From Gemmatimonadota bacterium (GTDB lineage: Bacteria > Latescibacterota > UBA2968 > UBA8231), in the NCBI GenBank assembly GCA_009840005.1, contig VXOR01000024.1, forward strand, positions 1-56,135: a DNA stretch of 56,135 nucleotides, in the 5' to 3' direction. Below the pieces are notes generated by a model, which was not told where the DNA came from, ran no database searches, and saw only the letters and a program-made list of their open reading frames with translations. The position numbers were made by a program, and so were the translations under genes. Positions 42,848 through 51,036 of this stretch are shown in pieces. Position 1 is the first letter of the stretch. Each line of letters begins with the position of its first letter.

Positions 42848-43709
42848 GCAGCTCTTGGATGGCGGCGCGCGGCACGGGCAGCTCGTCGATATGGCTCTCC
42901 AACCAGCGCGAGAAGTCCTCCTCAATGGGATCGGACCAGCGGGTATCGATCTGGCCGGGCGTGTATTTGCCCTCGGCTAGGCGCTGTTTGCCAAAGCGGT
43001 CGCGGAGCGAGATCAACTCGGAGGTTTTGACCACCTGTTCGGCTAGGTGAGGCGGTATGAAGACGACGCCATCGTCGCGGCCGAGGACTACGTCGCCGGG
43101 CATGACTGTGGCACCGCCGATGCGCACCGGGCAGTTGACGCCAGTCAGCATAATGGTGGGCGAGGCAAAAGTAGGGTGAAAGCCGCGCACGAAGCTGGTG
43201 AAGTTAGGCAACTCTTGGATGCCGTCGATGTCGCGGACGGATGCGTCGTGGACCACTCCGTTGCCCGAATTGGCGTAGATAGCGGTGGCGAGGTTGTCGC
43301 CAATGACAGCGCCTTGGTCAATTTTGCCGAATACGTCGGCCACGTACACGTCTCCGGGCACTAGCATATCAATGGGCCACGAGATTTGGTCGCCGATGCA
43401 GCCGGCCCGCTCCCCTTTTTCTTCCATGACCTGACGCATGACGGGTCGCCGCGGCATGTACATAGCCGTCAGAGCGCGGCCCACCAGCACTTGGCCGGGG
43501 TGCGTGCAAATCCAGCCGTCTTCGTACTGCCAATTGTAGCCGGGGCCGCGTATGACGCCCCAGGCTTGAGTAATGCTGACGTTGCGCATGCGCTCGAGGA
43601 TGTCGTCGGGTGCCTTGGGGCGGCCGTCGGCAAAGCGCTCGCCCTCCCACTCGGGAGTGTACTCGATTAGCTCTTCTGGGGACATGTTCAAAGGGGCGAA
43701 TTTTTCCAT
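42828..43709 (-). CDS. RraA/HMG-aldolase-like family protein
   Basis: The 293-residue protein has the RraA-like core, with MLVPGDVYVADVFGK, GDNLATAIYANSGNGVVHDASVRD (Arg-Asp metal region) and VMPGDVVLGRDDGVVFIPPHL. It is longer than true RraA because of a 60-residue N-terminal helix region. Family members include 4-hydroxy-4-methyl-2-oxoglutarate aldolases and oxaloacetate decarboxylases; some bind RNase E. With a Gfo/Idh and a CoA-transferase upstream on the same strand, an aldolase or decarboxylase role in catabolism is more likely than RNase control. Confidence 0.82.
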   Translation of the reverse strand: MEKFAPLNMSPEELIEYTPEWEGERFADGRPKAPDDILERMRNVSITQAWGVIRGPGYNWQYEDGWICTHPGQVLVGRALTAMYMPRRPVMRQVMEEKGERAGCIGDQISWPIDMLVPGDVYVADVFGKIDQGAVIGDNLATAIYANSGNGVVHDASVRDIDGIQELPNFTSFVRGFHPTFASPTIMLTGVNCPVRIGGATVMPGDVVLGRDDGVVFIPPHLAEQVVKTSELISLRDRFGKQRLAEGKYTPGQIDTRWSDPIEEDFSRWLESHIDELPVPRAAIQELLKERTW

Positions 43710-43829
43710 AGCAGTGCTTTCTCGTCGTTGAAGTTTGCCTACTTGGGTAGTGGCCTATTCTGAAACTGTTCGGGGCTGTTAAGGGCGAGCTTGGCTTTCG
43801 CAGCGGATGAACTCATAGTGGGATATTGC

Positions 43830-44813
43830 TCAAGACGGCACTTCGACTAGGCTCCCCGATTCGGCGGCCTGTTTTAATGCCTGAAGCGCGGCCACGTTCT
43901 TGAGGCCGTCTGTGGGGAGAAATTCGGGAGCTTTGCCTTGGAGAATGCAGTTAGAGAAGCGCGCTAGCTGCACCTGAAAGCGATCCGGCCCGGAGAAGGT
44001 CTCCACGCGCTCGTCGTTGCCGATGGCGATGTGGACCGCGGCCTGTTCGTCGAACATGTTGGGCACGCGGATCGCGCCGTGACTGCCGACGACCTCCAAC
44101 ACGCAGCGAAACGGCTCCTCCATGCCAGCCGCGATATAGGCGATGTGGTCGCCGGGAAAGCGCAACAGCCCGGCCAAGGTTGCATCCACGCCGTTGTGCA
44201 GGTGCTGAAAAGCCTGCGCGGCCACCGGCTCGGCATTGAGCACAAAGCGCACGGCGCTGACGCAGTAGCACCCGGCGTCCAAGAGCGCACCGCCGCCCAA
44301 TTTTTTTTGCGCCCGGACATCGGTGGCCCAATTGCGGATGCCAAAGGTCAACTCGGCCCGCGCTAGTTTCACCTCGCCGATCTCTCCTTGCTGCACCAGC
44401 CGGCGCGCACACTGCAATTGTGGGTTGAGGCGGTGGGTGAAAGCCTCGACTAAGAGCACCCCGTTGGCTTGGGCTGCGTCGATCATCTGCCGCGCTTGCG
44501 CCACAGTTACGGCGAGCGGCTTTTCACAGAGGATGTGCTTGCCCGCCTGCGCCGCCTTAACCGTCCACTCGCAGTGCATACTGTTGGGCAAGGGGTTGAT
44601 GATCGCATCAATTTCGGGATCGTCTAGCACGGCTTGGTACGAGCCATACGCCTTGGCAATGCCGTATTGAGCCGCGCTTGCTTCGGCTTTGGCTTGGTCT
44701 CTGCTCGATATGGCCGCGATCTCGGCGTTGCCTATGGCCTGCGCCGCCGGCAGGTGGCGGTTGAGGGCAATCTGGGCGGTACTCAATACTCCATAGCGCA
44801 CGATGTCAGGCAT
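43830..44813 (-). CDS. Gfo/Idh/MocA family oxidoreductase
   Basis: The 327-residue protein has a Rossmann start (VRYGVLSTAQIALNRH), the family Lys in KHILCEKPLAVTV, and a C-terminal domain with GGGALLDAGCYCVSAVRFVL. The AQIALNRHLPA and ILCEKPLA context is like glucose-fructose oxidoreductase or trans-1,2-dihydrobenzenediol dehydrogenases. The ATG at 44813 follows AGGAGACCCC; a longer frame adds 13 unsupported residues. It lies 16 bases after the CoA-transferase gene in the same operon. Confidence 0.87.
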   Translation of the reverse strand: MPDIVRYGVLSTAQIALNRHLPAAQAIGNAEIAAISSRDQAKAEASAAQYGIAKAYGSYQAVLDDPEIDAIINPLPNSMHCEWTVKAAQAGKHILCEKPLAVTVAQARQMIDAAQANGVLLVEAFTHRLNPQLQCARRLVQQGEIGEVKLARAELTFGIRNWATDVRAQKKLGGGALLDAGCYCVSAVRFVLNAEPVAAQAFQHLHNGVDATLAGLLRFPGDHIAYIAAGMEEPFRCVLEVVGSHGAIRVPNMFDEQAAVHIAIGNDERVETFSGPDRFQVQLARFSNCILQGKAPEFLPTDGLKNVAALQALKQAAESGSLVEVPS

Positions 44814-44829
44814 GGGGTCTCCTGTGCAA

Positions 44830-46050
44830 TCAGAGAATGACGTCTTGTGCACGCAACGCGGCGATCTCGTCGTCCGCGTACCCAGCCTCGCGCAGCACAG
44901 CCTCGGTGTGTTCCCCAGCTAGGGGGGCGGGTGTCGGGGCTGGGGCTGGCGTCCCCGCTAGCCGCAGGGGCGTGCCGACGTGGCGCATAGCACCCACCTG
45001 CGGATGTTGGACTTCGACGAGCATCTTGTTGACCTCAAGCTGCGGGTCTGCTAGGGCCTCGGCTGTTGACCGCACTGGTGCGACGAGGATGTCCTTGGCC
45101 TCCAGCAGCGGAATCCACTCGGCGTTCGTCTTTTCTGCAAAAATCGGCGCGAGCCGCTCCCGCAGGGCTTCGCGGTTATCTACGGCCGTGGCGAGCGTGG
45201 CAAAGCGCGGGTCCCCTACGAGCCCTCCGATGCCCAAGGCCTCCTGCAAATCGCGCAATAGTTGGTCAAAGGGACGGAAAAGCGCGGTGACCATCAAGAA
45301 GCCATCGGCCGTCTTGAACACGGCTCCGTCGAGCGGATTGCCGCGCGGATGCGTCGCGCCTCCCGAGCCATCGTCTTCCCCATCGTCGCCCAAGTTGAGG
45401 ACTTTGGTCGTCGCCCAAGCCTGCATACTCATCATGCCGTCGAGGAGCGAGGTTTCCACGTATTGCCCGGTGCCGGTGCGCTCGCGGGCCAACAGCGCGA
45501 GGAGAATGCCCTGCGCCAGCAACATGCCGCCGTTGAAGTCGGCGACCGTATAGGGCAGGCGCTGGGGCGTGCCGTGGGGGCCGACGAAGCGCTCCGCCAC
45601 GCCGCTCAGTGCTTGGGCCATGGATTCGTGGCCGCCCTTGTTGCGCTCGCTGTACGGGCCTTGCGAGCCATAGCCCGAGCCAACGGCGTAGATGAGCCTT
45701 GGGTATGGCTCCCGCAACACCGCGTAATCCAGCCCTAGCTTGGCCATGACGGAGCCGGAGCGAAAGTTGTGTATCAGCACGTCCGTGGTTTCTAGCAGGC
45801 GATGGACGATCTGACGCCCAGCGGACTTCTTGAGATCGACGATTAGGCTTTTCTTGGAGCGGTTGAAGCTGGCAAAAGGCAGGCTTTGCTCCTTTATCCA
45901 CGGCCCGAAGGCGCGGGCTAAGTCGCCACCGGGACGCTCTATCTTGATGACTTCGGCACCGTGGTCGGCCAAAACTTGGGTGGCGGCTGGGCCGAAAATC
46001 ACTTGGGTAAAGTCGAGGACGCGGATGCCGTCGAGTGCGGGCATGGACAT
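44830..46050 (-). CDS. CaiB/BaiF (family III) CoA-transferase
   Basis: The 406-residue protein matches family III CoA-transferases: GIRVLDFTQVIFGPAATQVL, ADHGAEVIKIERPGGD and SFNRSKKSLIVDLK, with the catalytic Asp probably in TVADFNGGML (near residue 175). LIYAVGSGYGSQGPYSERNKG and the Ala/Pro-rich linker before residue 380 are usual. These enzymes move CoA between organic acids such as formate, oxalate or carnitine. The ATG at 46050 lies one base after the UPF0175 stop, with AGGAGG reaching back into that gene, so the two are translationally coupled. Confidence 0.87.
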   Translation of the reverse strand: MSMPALDGIRVLDFTQVIFGPAATQVLADHGAEVIKIERPGGDLARAFGPWIKEQSLPFASFNRSKKSLIVDLKKSAGRQIVHRLLETTDVLIHNFRSGSVMAKLGLDYAVLREPYPRLIYAVGSGYGSQGPYSERNKGGHESMAQALSGVAERFVGPHGTPQRLPYTVADFNGGMLLAQGILLALLARERTGTGQYVETSLLDGMMSMQAWATTKVLNLGDDGEDDGSGGATHPRGNPLDGAVFKTADGFLMVTALFRPFDQLLRDLQEALGIGGLVGDPRFATLATAVDNREALRERLAPIFAEKTNAEWIPLLEAKDILVAPVRSTAEALADPQLEVNKMLVEVQHPQVGAMRHVGTPLRLAGTPAPAPTPAPLAGEHTEAVLREAGYADDEIAALRAQDVIL

Positions 46051-46051
46051 C

Positions 46052-46309
46052 CTACAGCCCCTCCTGGTGCTCAAGTACGCTCGCCACCTCTTCTACATCA
46101 ATAGTCTCCGGCGTATCCGCCAGAATGGAAAACCCGAACTGTGGTAGCAGTTCCTCGAACGCACGGCGAGAAATCCCGAGCGTGAGACATGCTTCTTTCT
46201 CGGAGAGTTTTCCCACATGGTAGAGTGTTACCACCAATGCTTCCTTGAGATATGCTTGGTCAAGATCAACAAGCGCAGCCGTGTCAGGCAGATCTAAAGA
46301 GATTTCCAT
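46052..46309 (-). CDS. UPF0175 family protein (antitoxin-like), no PIN partner
   Basis: The 85-residue protein is a typical UPF0175: EISLDLPD start, then LKEALVVTLYHVGKLSEKEACLTLGISRRAFEELLPQFGFS, which reads as a short helix-turn-helix, and an acidic tail. These proteins usually pair with DUF3368 PIN toxins. Here none is present; the next gene, one base on, is a CoA-transferase, and a small acidic protein lies upstream. It may regulate the operon. The ATG at 46309 begins the conserved EISLDLP segment. Confidence 0.8.
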   Translation of the reverse strand: MEISLDLPDTAALVDLDQAYLKEALVVTLYHVGKLSEKEACLTLGISRRAFEELLPQFGFSILADTPETIDVEEVASVLEHQEGL

Positions 46310-46339
46310 ATTGGACCTCACTCATTTTTCTTCTTAGAC

Positions 46340-46570
46340 TCAGGTTGTCGCCACCAGTGCTTCTTGGGCTTTGCGAGGCAGTTCGACGAGGATGAAATAA
46401 GCTGCGGGATATAAGTAATCTTGCCTTGATTCGTCTACGACTCTCAAATACCCCTCTTGGGCCGCGTCTACGTCAGGCAGAATCTGGTAGATTTTCCGCT
46501 TCTCCAAATCTTCGCACTCGCTGTTCTCAATACACAGGGCAAATCGAGATTCTGATGGTTTCCCTTTCAT
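46340..46570 (-). CDS. Small conserved-looking protein upstream of UPF0175
   Basis: The 76-residue protein reads KPSESRFALCIENSECEDLE, then KIYQILPDVDAAQEGYLRVVDES and QDYLYPAAYFILVELPRKA. The Glu/Asp-rich beta-type pattern is one I associate with small uncharacterised proteins found near UPF0175 and PIN genes in cyanobacteria and others. A promoter lies directly upstream; its expected start site falls after the first in-frame ATG (46585), so ATG 46570 is chosen. Function unknown. Confidence 0.68.
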   Translation of the reverse strand: MKGKPSESRFALCIENSECEDLEKRKIYQILPDVDAAQEGYLRVVDESRQDYLYPAAYFILVELPRKAQEALVATT

Positions 46571-46590
46571 CTTCTCTTTGCACATTGGAT

Positions 46591-46619
46591 ATTATACCCG
46601 CCCAAGCAGACAAGCTCAA
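46591..46619 (-). promoter_or_regulatory. Sigma-70-type promoter for the small gene/UPF0175/CoA-transferase operon
   Basis: On the minus strand TTGAGC (-35), exactly 17 bases and TATAAT (-10, perfect) precede the small gene. The predicted transcript would begin near 46584, 14 bases before ATG 46570. No other gene start between here and 42828 has a comparable element, so one transcript may serve five genes. Confidence 0.6.
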
Positions 46620-46642
46620 GTCTGCTCGATGAGAGAATACGG

Positions 46643-46960
46643 CTAGGCCTTGGGCTCGCTCCTGCGGTGCCAGCAGACGCGACGAAGTCCCTGTTCTTTC
46701 CTGCTCTGGTCAATCTCTGCTGTAATCGCCCCATCGTCGGGCATCCCCTCCGTCTCGGCCCGCTTCCGCACCCGGCTTACGGCAGCCAAAAAGAGTGCCC
46801 GACGAATCTCGCGCAACGACTCTTCTACGGTCTCTGGAGAGACGCTGATCATCAAGGCCGAGGGCTTGCCGTCCCTAGTGATGACCAATTCTCGCTCGCT
46901 GGCGAGTTTTTCCCAGAGTTTTCTAGTCTTTTTGAGGTCTTTTGCGGCGAGGTAACCCAT
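46643..46960 (-). CDS. Phd/YefM-like antitoxin, apparently orphan
   Basis: The 105-residue protein has the Phd/YefM N-terminal pattern: MGYLAAKDLKKTRKLWEKLA, LVITRDGKPSALMISVSPETVEESL. The following helix (IRRALFLAAVSRVRKRAE) and DDGAITAEIDQSRKEQ are typical of antitoxins that precede a PIN or RelE toxin. No toxin frame follows; the C-terminal 15 residues (LRRVCWHRRSEPKA) look unlike the family and may be read-through after a frameshift. AAGGAGA precedes the ATG. Confidence 0.75.
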   Translation of the reverse strand: MGYLAAKDLKKTRKLWEKLASERELVITRDGKPSALMISVSPETVEESLREIRRALFLAAVSRVRKRAETEGMPDDGAITAEIDQSRKEQGLRRVCWHRRSEPKA

Positions 46961-47124
46961 AATACATCTCCTTACAGCGTTCGAGTGTTAGTAGAAATTC
47001 CATGCGAGCCATGCCCGCGAGTTTAGTCGCTCGTCCAGACGATCGCTAGCCCAGTTCGTAGAGCTTGACTACAGCCAGCATGCGTAATTCGCAGGAGGAC
47101 GATTGCTGAGGCGTTGGGGCCGAC

Positions 47125-47658
47125 CTACATACGACGTGCCGAGCATAATAGCTGTAATCCCCTCGCAAGCTTTTCTTTTCTCGGAAGGTTCCGATCGGCA
47201 TCAAGGGCCTCCACCATTTCGCGTAATTGGGGATTCGTATCCGGCAACAGAAACTCTGGATAGAGCACCATACACCAAGTGATCAGTGTCGACATCTCAT
47301 GGGTGTGTTGATAGCCAAGATCCTGATAGTACTGACAGGCTAATAACAACACCACATCGTTGATTTCTTCCCCAACAGGGTCGTGAATTTCGTAAGGATC
47401 GTTGTCGGCGTGCTTGAGGAAATTGGAGAGGCTGTTTATATGCTTCCATAGCTTGGTCTTCTTTTCTGGCCTGATTATGGAATCAATGAGGCTTTCCGTA
47501 GGACTTTCGGTGTGCTTAGCAAGATCTCTAAGGACTCGAAAGCTAGCCATCGCGAGCGTATGAACTGCCACCGGGTCTTCACCGCTGAAGAGCATCCGAA
47601 TTGCAGCGTCGATTTGTCGCCTCGCTGCTTCAGGCTTATTGACTTTGATCTTGGCCAC
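47125..47658 (-). CDS. Conserved hypothetical protein with N-terminal helical domain
   Basis: The 177-residue protein starts at GTG 47658 with AAGGC eight bases before. The segment AARRQIDAAIRMLFSGEDPVAVHTLAMASFRVLRDLAKH is one seen in many short proteobacterial hypothetical proteins; it looks all-helical and perhaps HEPN-like. FLKHADNDPYEIHDP and VVLLLACQYYQDLG follow. No signal peptide, catalytic motif or operon partner is obvious. Function unknown. Confidence 0.65.
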   Translation of the reverse strand: MAKIKVNKPEAARRQIDAAIRMLFSGEDPVAVHTLAMASFRVLRDLAKHTESPTESLIDSIIRPEKKTKLWKHINSLSNFLKHADNDPYEIHDPVGEEINDVVLLLACQYYQDLGYQHTHEMSTLITWCMVLYPEFLLPDTNPQLREMVEALDADRNLPRKEKLARGLQLLCSARRM

Positions 47659-47727
47659 GGATTTGCCTTGACTGCTTTTTGCTCAGGTCGGGCTGAAGCC
47701 GCTCGTGGTAACATTCATCGTATCGAC

Positions 47728-48063
47728 CTATCTAACTGGCACGAGGATCAATATGCTGGTGTTCGGATCCTGTTGCCTGACCCCACCAGGTCCGTATTCA
47801 ACTACTCGGCCATTGTGGAGAATGATGTTGTAATCCGCTCGGTCCCAGGACCAGCCACTGATTAAACGATTCGTGTAACGGAGGGCTTCGTAGTCTCCGC
47901 TACGGCGAAACCCATCTGGATTTCCAAGGATCTCGAGCACTTGGTCTTTCGACATGCCTTCGTGGACGCGCTTCATGCGCTCACCGGTGTACATGTGAGC
48001 GCATGCACTCAAAGTGATCGCAAGAAGCAGGATGGAAGCAATCCGCCATCTGTTGCTTAACAT
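47728..48063 (-). CDS. SmpA/BamE-like lipoprotein
   Basis: The 111-residue protein has a lipoprotein signal with LSAC lipobox (Cys21) and the SmpA/OmlA motif MKRVHEGMSKDQVLEILGNPDGFRR, followed by a beta-rich end (YNIILHNGRVVEYGPGGVRQ). The domain is that of BamE, part of the outer-membrane protein assembly machine, but is also used in unrelated small lipoproteins. GGAGG five bases before ATG 48063 decides the start. Confidence 0.8.
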   Translation of the reverse strand: MLSNRWRIASILLLAITLSACAHMYTGERMKRVHEGMSKDQVLEILGNPDGFRRSGDYEALRYTNRLISGWSWDRADYNIILHNGRVVEYGPGGVRQQDPNTSILILVPVR

Positions 48064-48106
48064 GGTGACCTCCATTAGCGTGGCATAAGCACTCCGTGCT
48101 CTGTAT

Positions 48107-48310
48107 TCATTGTGTTTCTCCAATACTCTTTTGGGTATCAGAGGACGCCTGAAAAATCCATTTGTCCGTTGCACGGCTGCCAAGATAGCGGCCGGCGGGA
48201 GGTCTCGACTTCCCTTTAGGTGCCTCTTCGGTTCGTTTCAGGTATTCGCTTCCCGCCAGTGTTAAGCGGTAGCACTGCTTGTTGCTACGGGGCCTATCTG
48301 GGATGGTCAT
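48107..48310 (-). CDS. Possible small hypothetical protein
   Basis: This 67-residue frame begins 31 bases after the stop of the 48342-48995 gene, on the same strand. RSNKQCYRLTLAGSEYLKRTEEAPKG resembles the C-terminal strand-and-helix of winged-helix proteins, and the remainder is basic. There is no convincing ribosome site, so it could be noise or the remains of a longer gene. Confidence 0.3.
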   Translation of the reverse strand: MTIPDRPRSNKQCYRLTLAGSEYLKRTEEAPKGKSRPPAGRYLGSRATDKWIFQASSDTQKSIGETQ

Positions 48311-48341
48311 TATTCTTGCAACACAAGGGCAGTAGCTTTGA

Positions 48342-48995
48342 TCACAGGTCTCCGAACCTCTCCAGCAAAGCGTTTAGGGACTGGCGCTCGCTGCTTGGTA
48401 CATGAAGGTAAAAGCATCCACCAGCGCATGTGACATGGAACTTGATCTGGCCAGTGTTGTCCCTGCTGAGCTTTGGCAAGACCGCCCGTGAGAAGTCTAT
48501 GCCCGCGATGAATCGGTGGACTTGCCCCGTCCGATCCTCGCACAGGAGAACAAAGCCATCATAGCTATCTGAAGGCAAGCCCAGGAGCCACCTGTTGGGA
48601 TATTTGTCATTCTCGCTTGCCGAAGCGATGCCGACACGACGGCAGTGCTTGGAGGAGCGATAGCAAACCCCCTTTAGCTGGGTCATCGCAATGCCACGAG
48701 ACTCGGCATCCGCGAGAAATGCCTGTCGCCGCTGCTTGCCCTTTGCCTTGGCACCCAGCCTAGTGGGGCTAGGGGGTATTTCGGGTATTGTCTCAATAGC
48801 CTGAGTGCCGTTCACCTTGGATTTAATCTCTTGTAAGCGGCTCTCGACCGAGTTATAGCTCCCCAGCAGTTCTTCGGTTGCCTCCAGTAGCTTCGAACTG
48901 TCGACGACATCGCGGGCTGAGCCGGTTCGAGCAGCGCGTTCCACACGCTGTAGAATCGACTCGCGTAAGTGGGTTATCTCATCGCGCAAGGACAT
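48342..48995 (-). CDS. Uncharacterised protein with N-terminal coiled coil
   Basis: The 217-residue protein has a helical, coiled-coil-like N-terminus (SLRDEITHLRESILQRVERA to about residue 65), a Pro-rich basic linker (PEIPPSPTRLGAKAKGKQRR), and a beta-rich end with GFVLLCEDRTGQVHRFIAGI and IKFHVTCAGGCFYLHVPSSE. The linker and CAGGC pattern might bind nucleic acid or metal, but I recognise no family. GAGGAGG precedes the ATG. Divergent from the next operon. Confidence 0.6.
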   Translation of the reverse strand: MSLRDEITHLRESILQRVERAARTGSARDVVDSSKLLEATEELLGSYNSVESRLQEIKSKVNGTQAIETIPEIPPSPTRLGAKAKGKQRRQAFLADAESRGIAMTQLKGVCYRSSKHCRRVGIASASENDKYPNRWLLGLPSDSYDGFVLLCEDRTGQVHRFIAGIDFSRAVLPKLSRDNTGQIKFHVTCAGGCFYLHVPSSERQSLNALLERFGDL

Positions 48996-49464
48996 ATAGG
49001 GCCTCCTCTCGGCAGGAACTAGTAGATTTTTGTGGCGGCTTATCTTAAGTTTAAGTTATTTTTATTTTAATTCAAGATTATTTTGTATGAACGCTTACAC
49101 TGAATCAAAATTATCTATTTGTTATTATATTTCAATATGTTAAGACTCTTTAACATCGCCTTTCATCGCAGAGATCAATGTGAAGCTTAGCTATTACGGG
49201 TACTAAGTTAGCGAATATAACTAGAGTAATAACTGTACTTGGATGAAGGGTTATAGAAAGTACAGATCAAAGGCTCGCAAGGCACCTGAGCAAGTCGTAC
49301 CACGCCAAGATCATTGTGCGGGTGTGCAGTCTGTACTTGCACTGTTCGGCTTTGGGCCGTCTATCTAAACTATTGTCGAGCGAAAAATGCCTTTTAACTT
49401 TGTACTCTGCCGTCGTACTATTCAGAAACTGGCTTTTGAGATTGATCAATCAGGAGAAAATTCC
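48996..49464. other. 469-base AT-rich intergenic region
   Basis: The first 250 bases are far more AT-rich than the surroundings, with TTTATTTTAATTC and TTATTATATTTC runs. It is the shared upstream region of two divergent units: the 217-residue gene and the UPF0175/PIN operon. Promoters for both should lie here, but no clean -35/-10 pair stands out. A minus-strand 60-codon frame at 49267-49449 is present, with no recognisable family. Confidence 0.55.
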
Positions 49465-49716
49465 ATGGTAACGGTTTCCTTTGAACTGCCGGAAGACGTG
49501 TTTTCGTCGGTGCGAAAAGACCCCGACAGTTTCGCTGAAGAGCTGCGTTTAGCTGCCGCCGTTAAATGGTACGAGATAGGGCTGGTTTCCCAAGGCCGGG
49601 CTGCCGAGATTTCTGGACTATCTCGCAGCCAATTTATCTCGGCATTGGGCCGGTTTGAGGTCTCCGCATTTCAGTATGACGTTGCTGAGATAATAGAGGA
49701 AGTAAACCGTGAGTGA
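49465..49716 (+). CDS. UPF0175 family antitoxin
   Basis: The 83-residue protein starts at ATG 49465 with AGGAGAA seven bases before. It reads VTVSFELPEDVFSSV, LRLAAAVKWYEIGLVSQGRAAEISGLSRSQFISALGRFEVS, a short helix-turn-helix-type domain, and an acidic C-terminus for toxin binding. It overlaps the DUF3368 PIN gene by eight bases. The second UPF0175 of the window, at 46052-46309, is a distant relative. Confidence 0.87.
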   Translation: MVTVSFELPEDVFSSVRKDPDSFAEELRLAAAVKWYEIGLVSQGRAAEISGLSRSQFISALGRFEVSAFQYDVAEIIEEVNRE

Positions 49717-50206
49717 AGGTTGGGTGCTCAACGCCTCCCCGATCATTGCCTTGGCCAAAGTTGATCGTCTGGATCTGCTTGAGGGATTGGCTCCCGAGAT
49801 ATGTATTCCACCGGCAGTTGTTAAAGAAATCACCGCAGGGCCGGAGGATGATCCTGGACGTTGTGCTTTGGAAAGCGGATGGGGCAGACGGTTACCTGAG
49901 TCTGGTCTTCGGCCCGAAGTCTTGGGCTGGAGTTTGGGCGCAGGAGAGACCGAAGTGCTTTCCGTCGCTTTGGAAAAGCCTAACTGGACGGCTGTTATAG
50001 ATGACGCTACTGCCCGGGCTTGTGCCCGGTCCATAGGTGTACCCGTCATTGGGACATTGGGGGTCGTGCTACGTGCGAAGAGACAAGGACTGGTAGGGTC
50101 TGCCGGAAAGATTATCCTAGATCTGCGGCAATCAGGTCTGTATTTTGATGATCATTTCGTCCGAACCGTGCTCAAACAGGTTGTTGGAGAGGATTGGAAA
50201 CCATGA
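49709..50206 (+). CDS. DUF3368 PIN-like toxin
   Basis: The 165-residue protein starts at GTG 49709 (GAGGAAG upstream). DUF3368 features are LNASPIIALAKVDRLDLLE (first acidic/Asn position), PPAVVKEITAG, SLGAGETEVLSVAL and AVIDDATARACARSIGVPVIGTLGVVL. Acidic residues in GAGETE and IDD would form the PIN nuclease site. Its stop overlaps the ATG of a PhyH gene by four bases, so the toxin and a metabolic enzyme are translationally coupled. Confidence 0.88.
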   Translation: MSEGWVLNASPIIALAKVDRLDLLEGLAPEICIPPAVVKEITAGPEDDPGRCALESGWGRRLPESGLRPEVLGWSLGAGETEVLSVALEKPNWTAVIDDATARACARSIGVPVIGTLGVVLRAKRQGLVGSAGKIILDLRQSGLYFDDHFVRTVLKQVVGEDWKP

Positions 50207-51036
50207 CTCAACCCCTCGCCCAAGCTGTCCTCACCCCCGAAGATCAAGCATTTTTTGAACAGCAGGGCTATCTCCTCGTCGAAGATGCCCTATCGCCCGA
50301 CGCGCTCGCCGAGCTCAACGAGGCCACTGACGCGCTCTACGCGTGCGATGCCGACGCCGGCCGGCTTGAAAAGGGCGGCAAGCTCAACATGCGCAACTGC
50401 ATCGTCGAGCACCCCGCCTTTCTCCAGCTCCTCGACTGGCCCGCCACGGTCCCGCTGGCGTGGCAGCTTCTCGGCTGGAATATCCAGATGCTGACCTCGC
50501 ATTTGATTGTCCTGCCTTCGGGCGACGAGCCGGCTGAAGACGAGAAAAACAAGCTCGGCTGGCACCGCGATGGCGGCACCTCGCCCCGAGATATGAGCGA
50601 GCCACACCCGCGAATTTTGCTCAAAATAGCCTATGCCCTTAGCGACCAAACCGACCCAACCTCGGGGGCCACTTGGATCGTGCCTGGATCCAACCGTCTA
50701 CTCGGACGCCCGGCCACGGACCCCAAGACCGGACTTCCATACGGCGCACAGGCGATGAATATCCGCGCTGGCTCGGCCTTCCTATTTGAGCAGCGCACCT
50801 ATCACTCCATCGGCCACAACTGGGCGGGCTTTCCGCGCAAGACCGTGTTTTTTGGCTATGGTTACCGCTGGGTCAAACCCATGGACTATATCGCCATGCC
50901 CGACGAACTCGTCGCCCGCTGCAATCCGATCCAAAAACAGCTCATTGGCGTCGTCGGAGATCCCCTGAGCTACTACTTGCCCCAAGACGAAGACGTGCCG
51001 CTCAAGGCGCTCGTCGAAACGGAAGCGAACCAATAA
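50203..51036 (+). CDS. Phytanoyl-CoA dioxygenase (PhyH) family enzyme, operon copy 1
   Basis: The 277-residue protein has the Fe(II) triad His121 and Asp123 in LGWHRDGGT and His201 in RTYHSIGHN, with Arg212 in FPRKTVFFGY for 2-oxoglutarate. ATWIVPGSNRLLGRP is the usual loop. ATG 50203 overlaps the PIN stop, with GGAGAGGA upstream; a TTG nine bases earlier is possible. Substrate unknown; a second PhyH follows with a one-base overlap. Confidence 0.88.
   Translation: MTQPLAQAVLTPEDQAFFEQQGYLLVEDALSPDALAELNEATDALYACDADAGRLEKGGKLNMRNCIVEHPAFLQLLDWPATVPLAWQLLGWNIQMLTSHLIVLPSGDEPAEDEKNKLGWHRDGGTSPRDMSEPHPRILLKIAYALSDQTDPTSGATWIVPGSNRLLGRPATDPKTGLPYGAQAMNIRAGSAFLFEQRTYHSIGHNWAGFPRKTVFFGYGYRWVKPMDYIAMPDELVARCNPIQKQLIGVVGDPLSYYLPQDEDVPLKALVETEANQ

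Noticed and set aside
48310..48543. 77-codon minus-strand frame
   Set aside because: It overlaps the 217-residue gene in another frame and has no ribosome site or domain.
49267..49449. 60-codon minus-strand frame with RRPKAEQCKYRLHTRTMILA
   Set aside because: It looked faintly like a transposase end, but I cannot tie it to a family, and no inverted repeats or other transposase parts are present.
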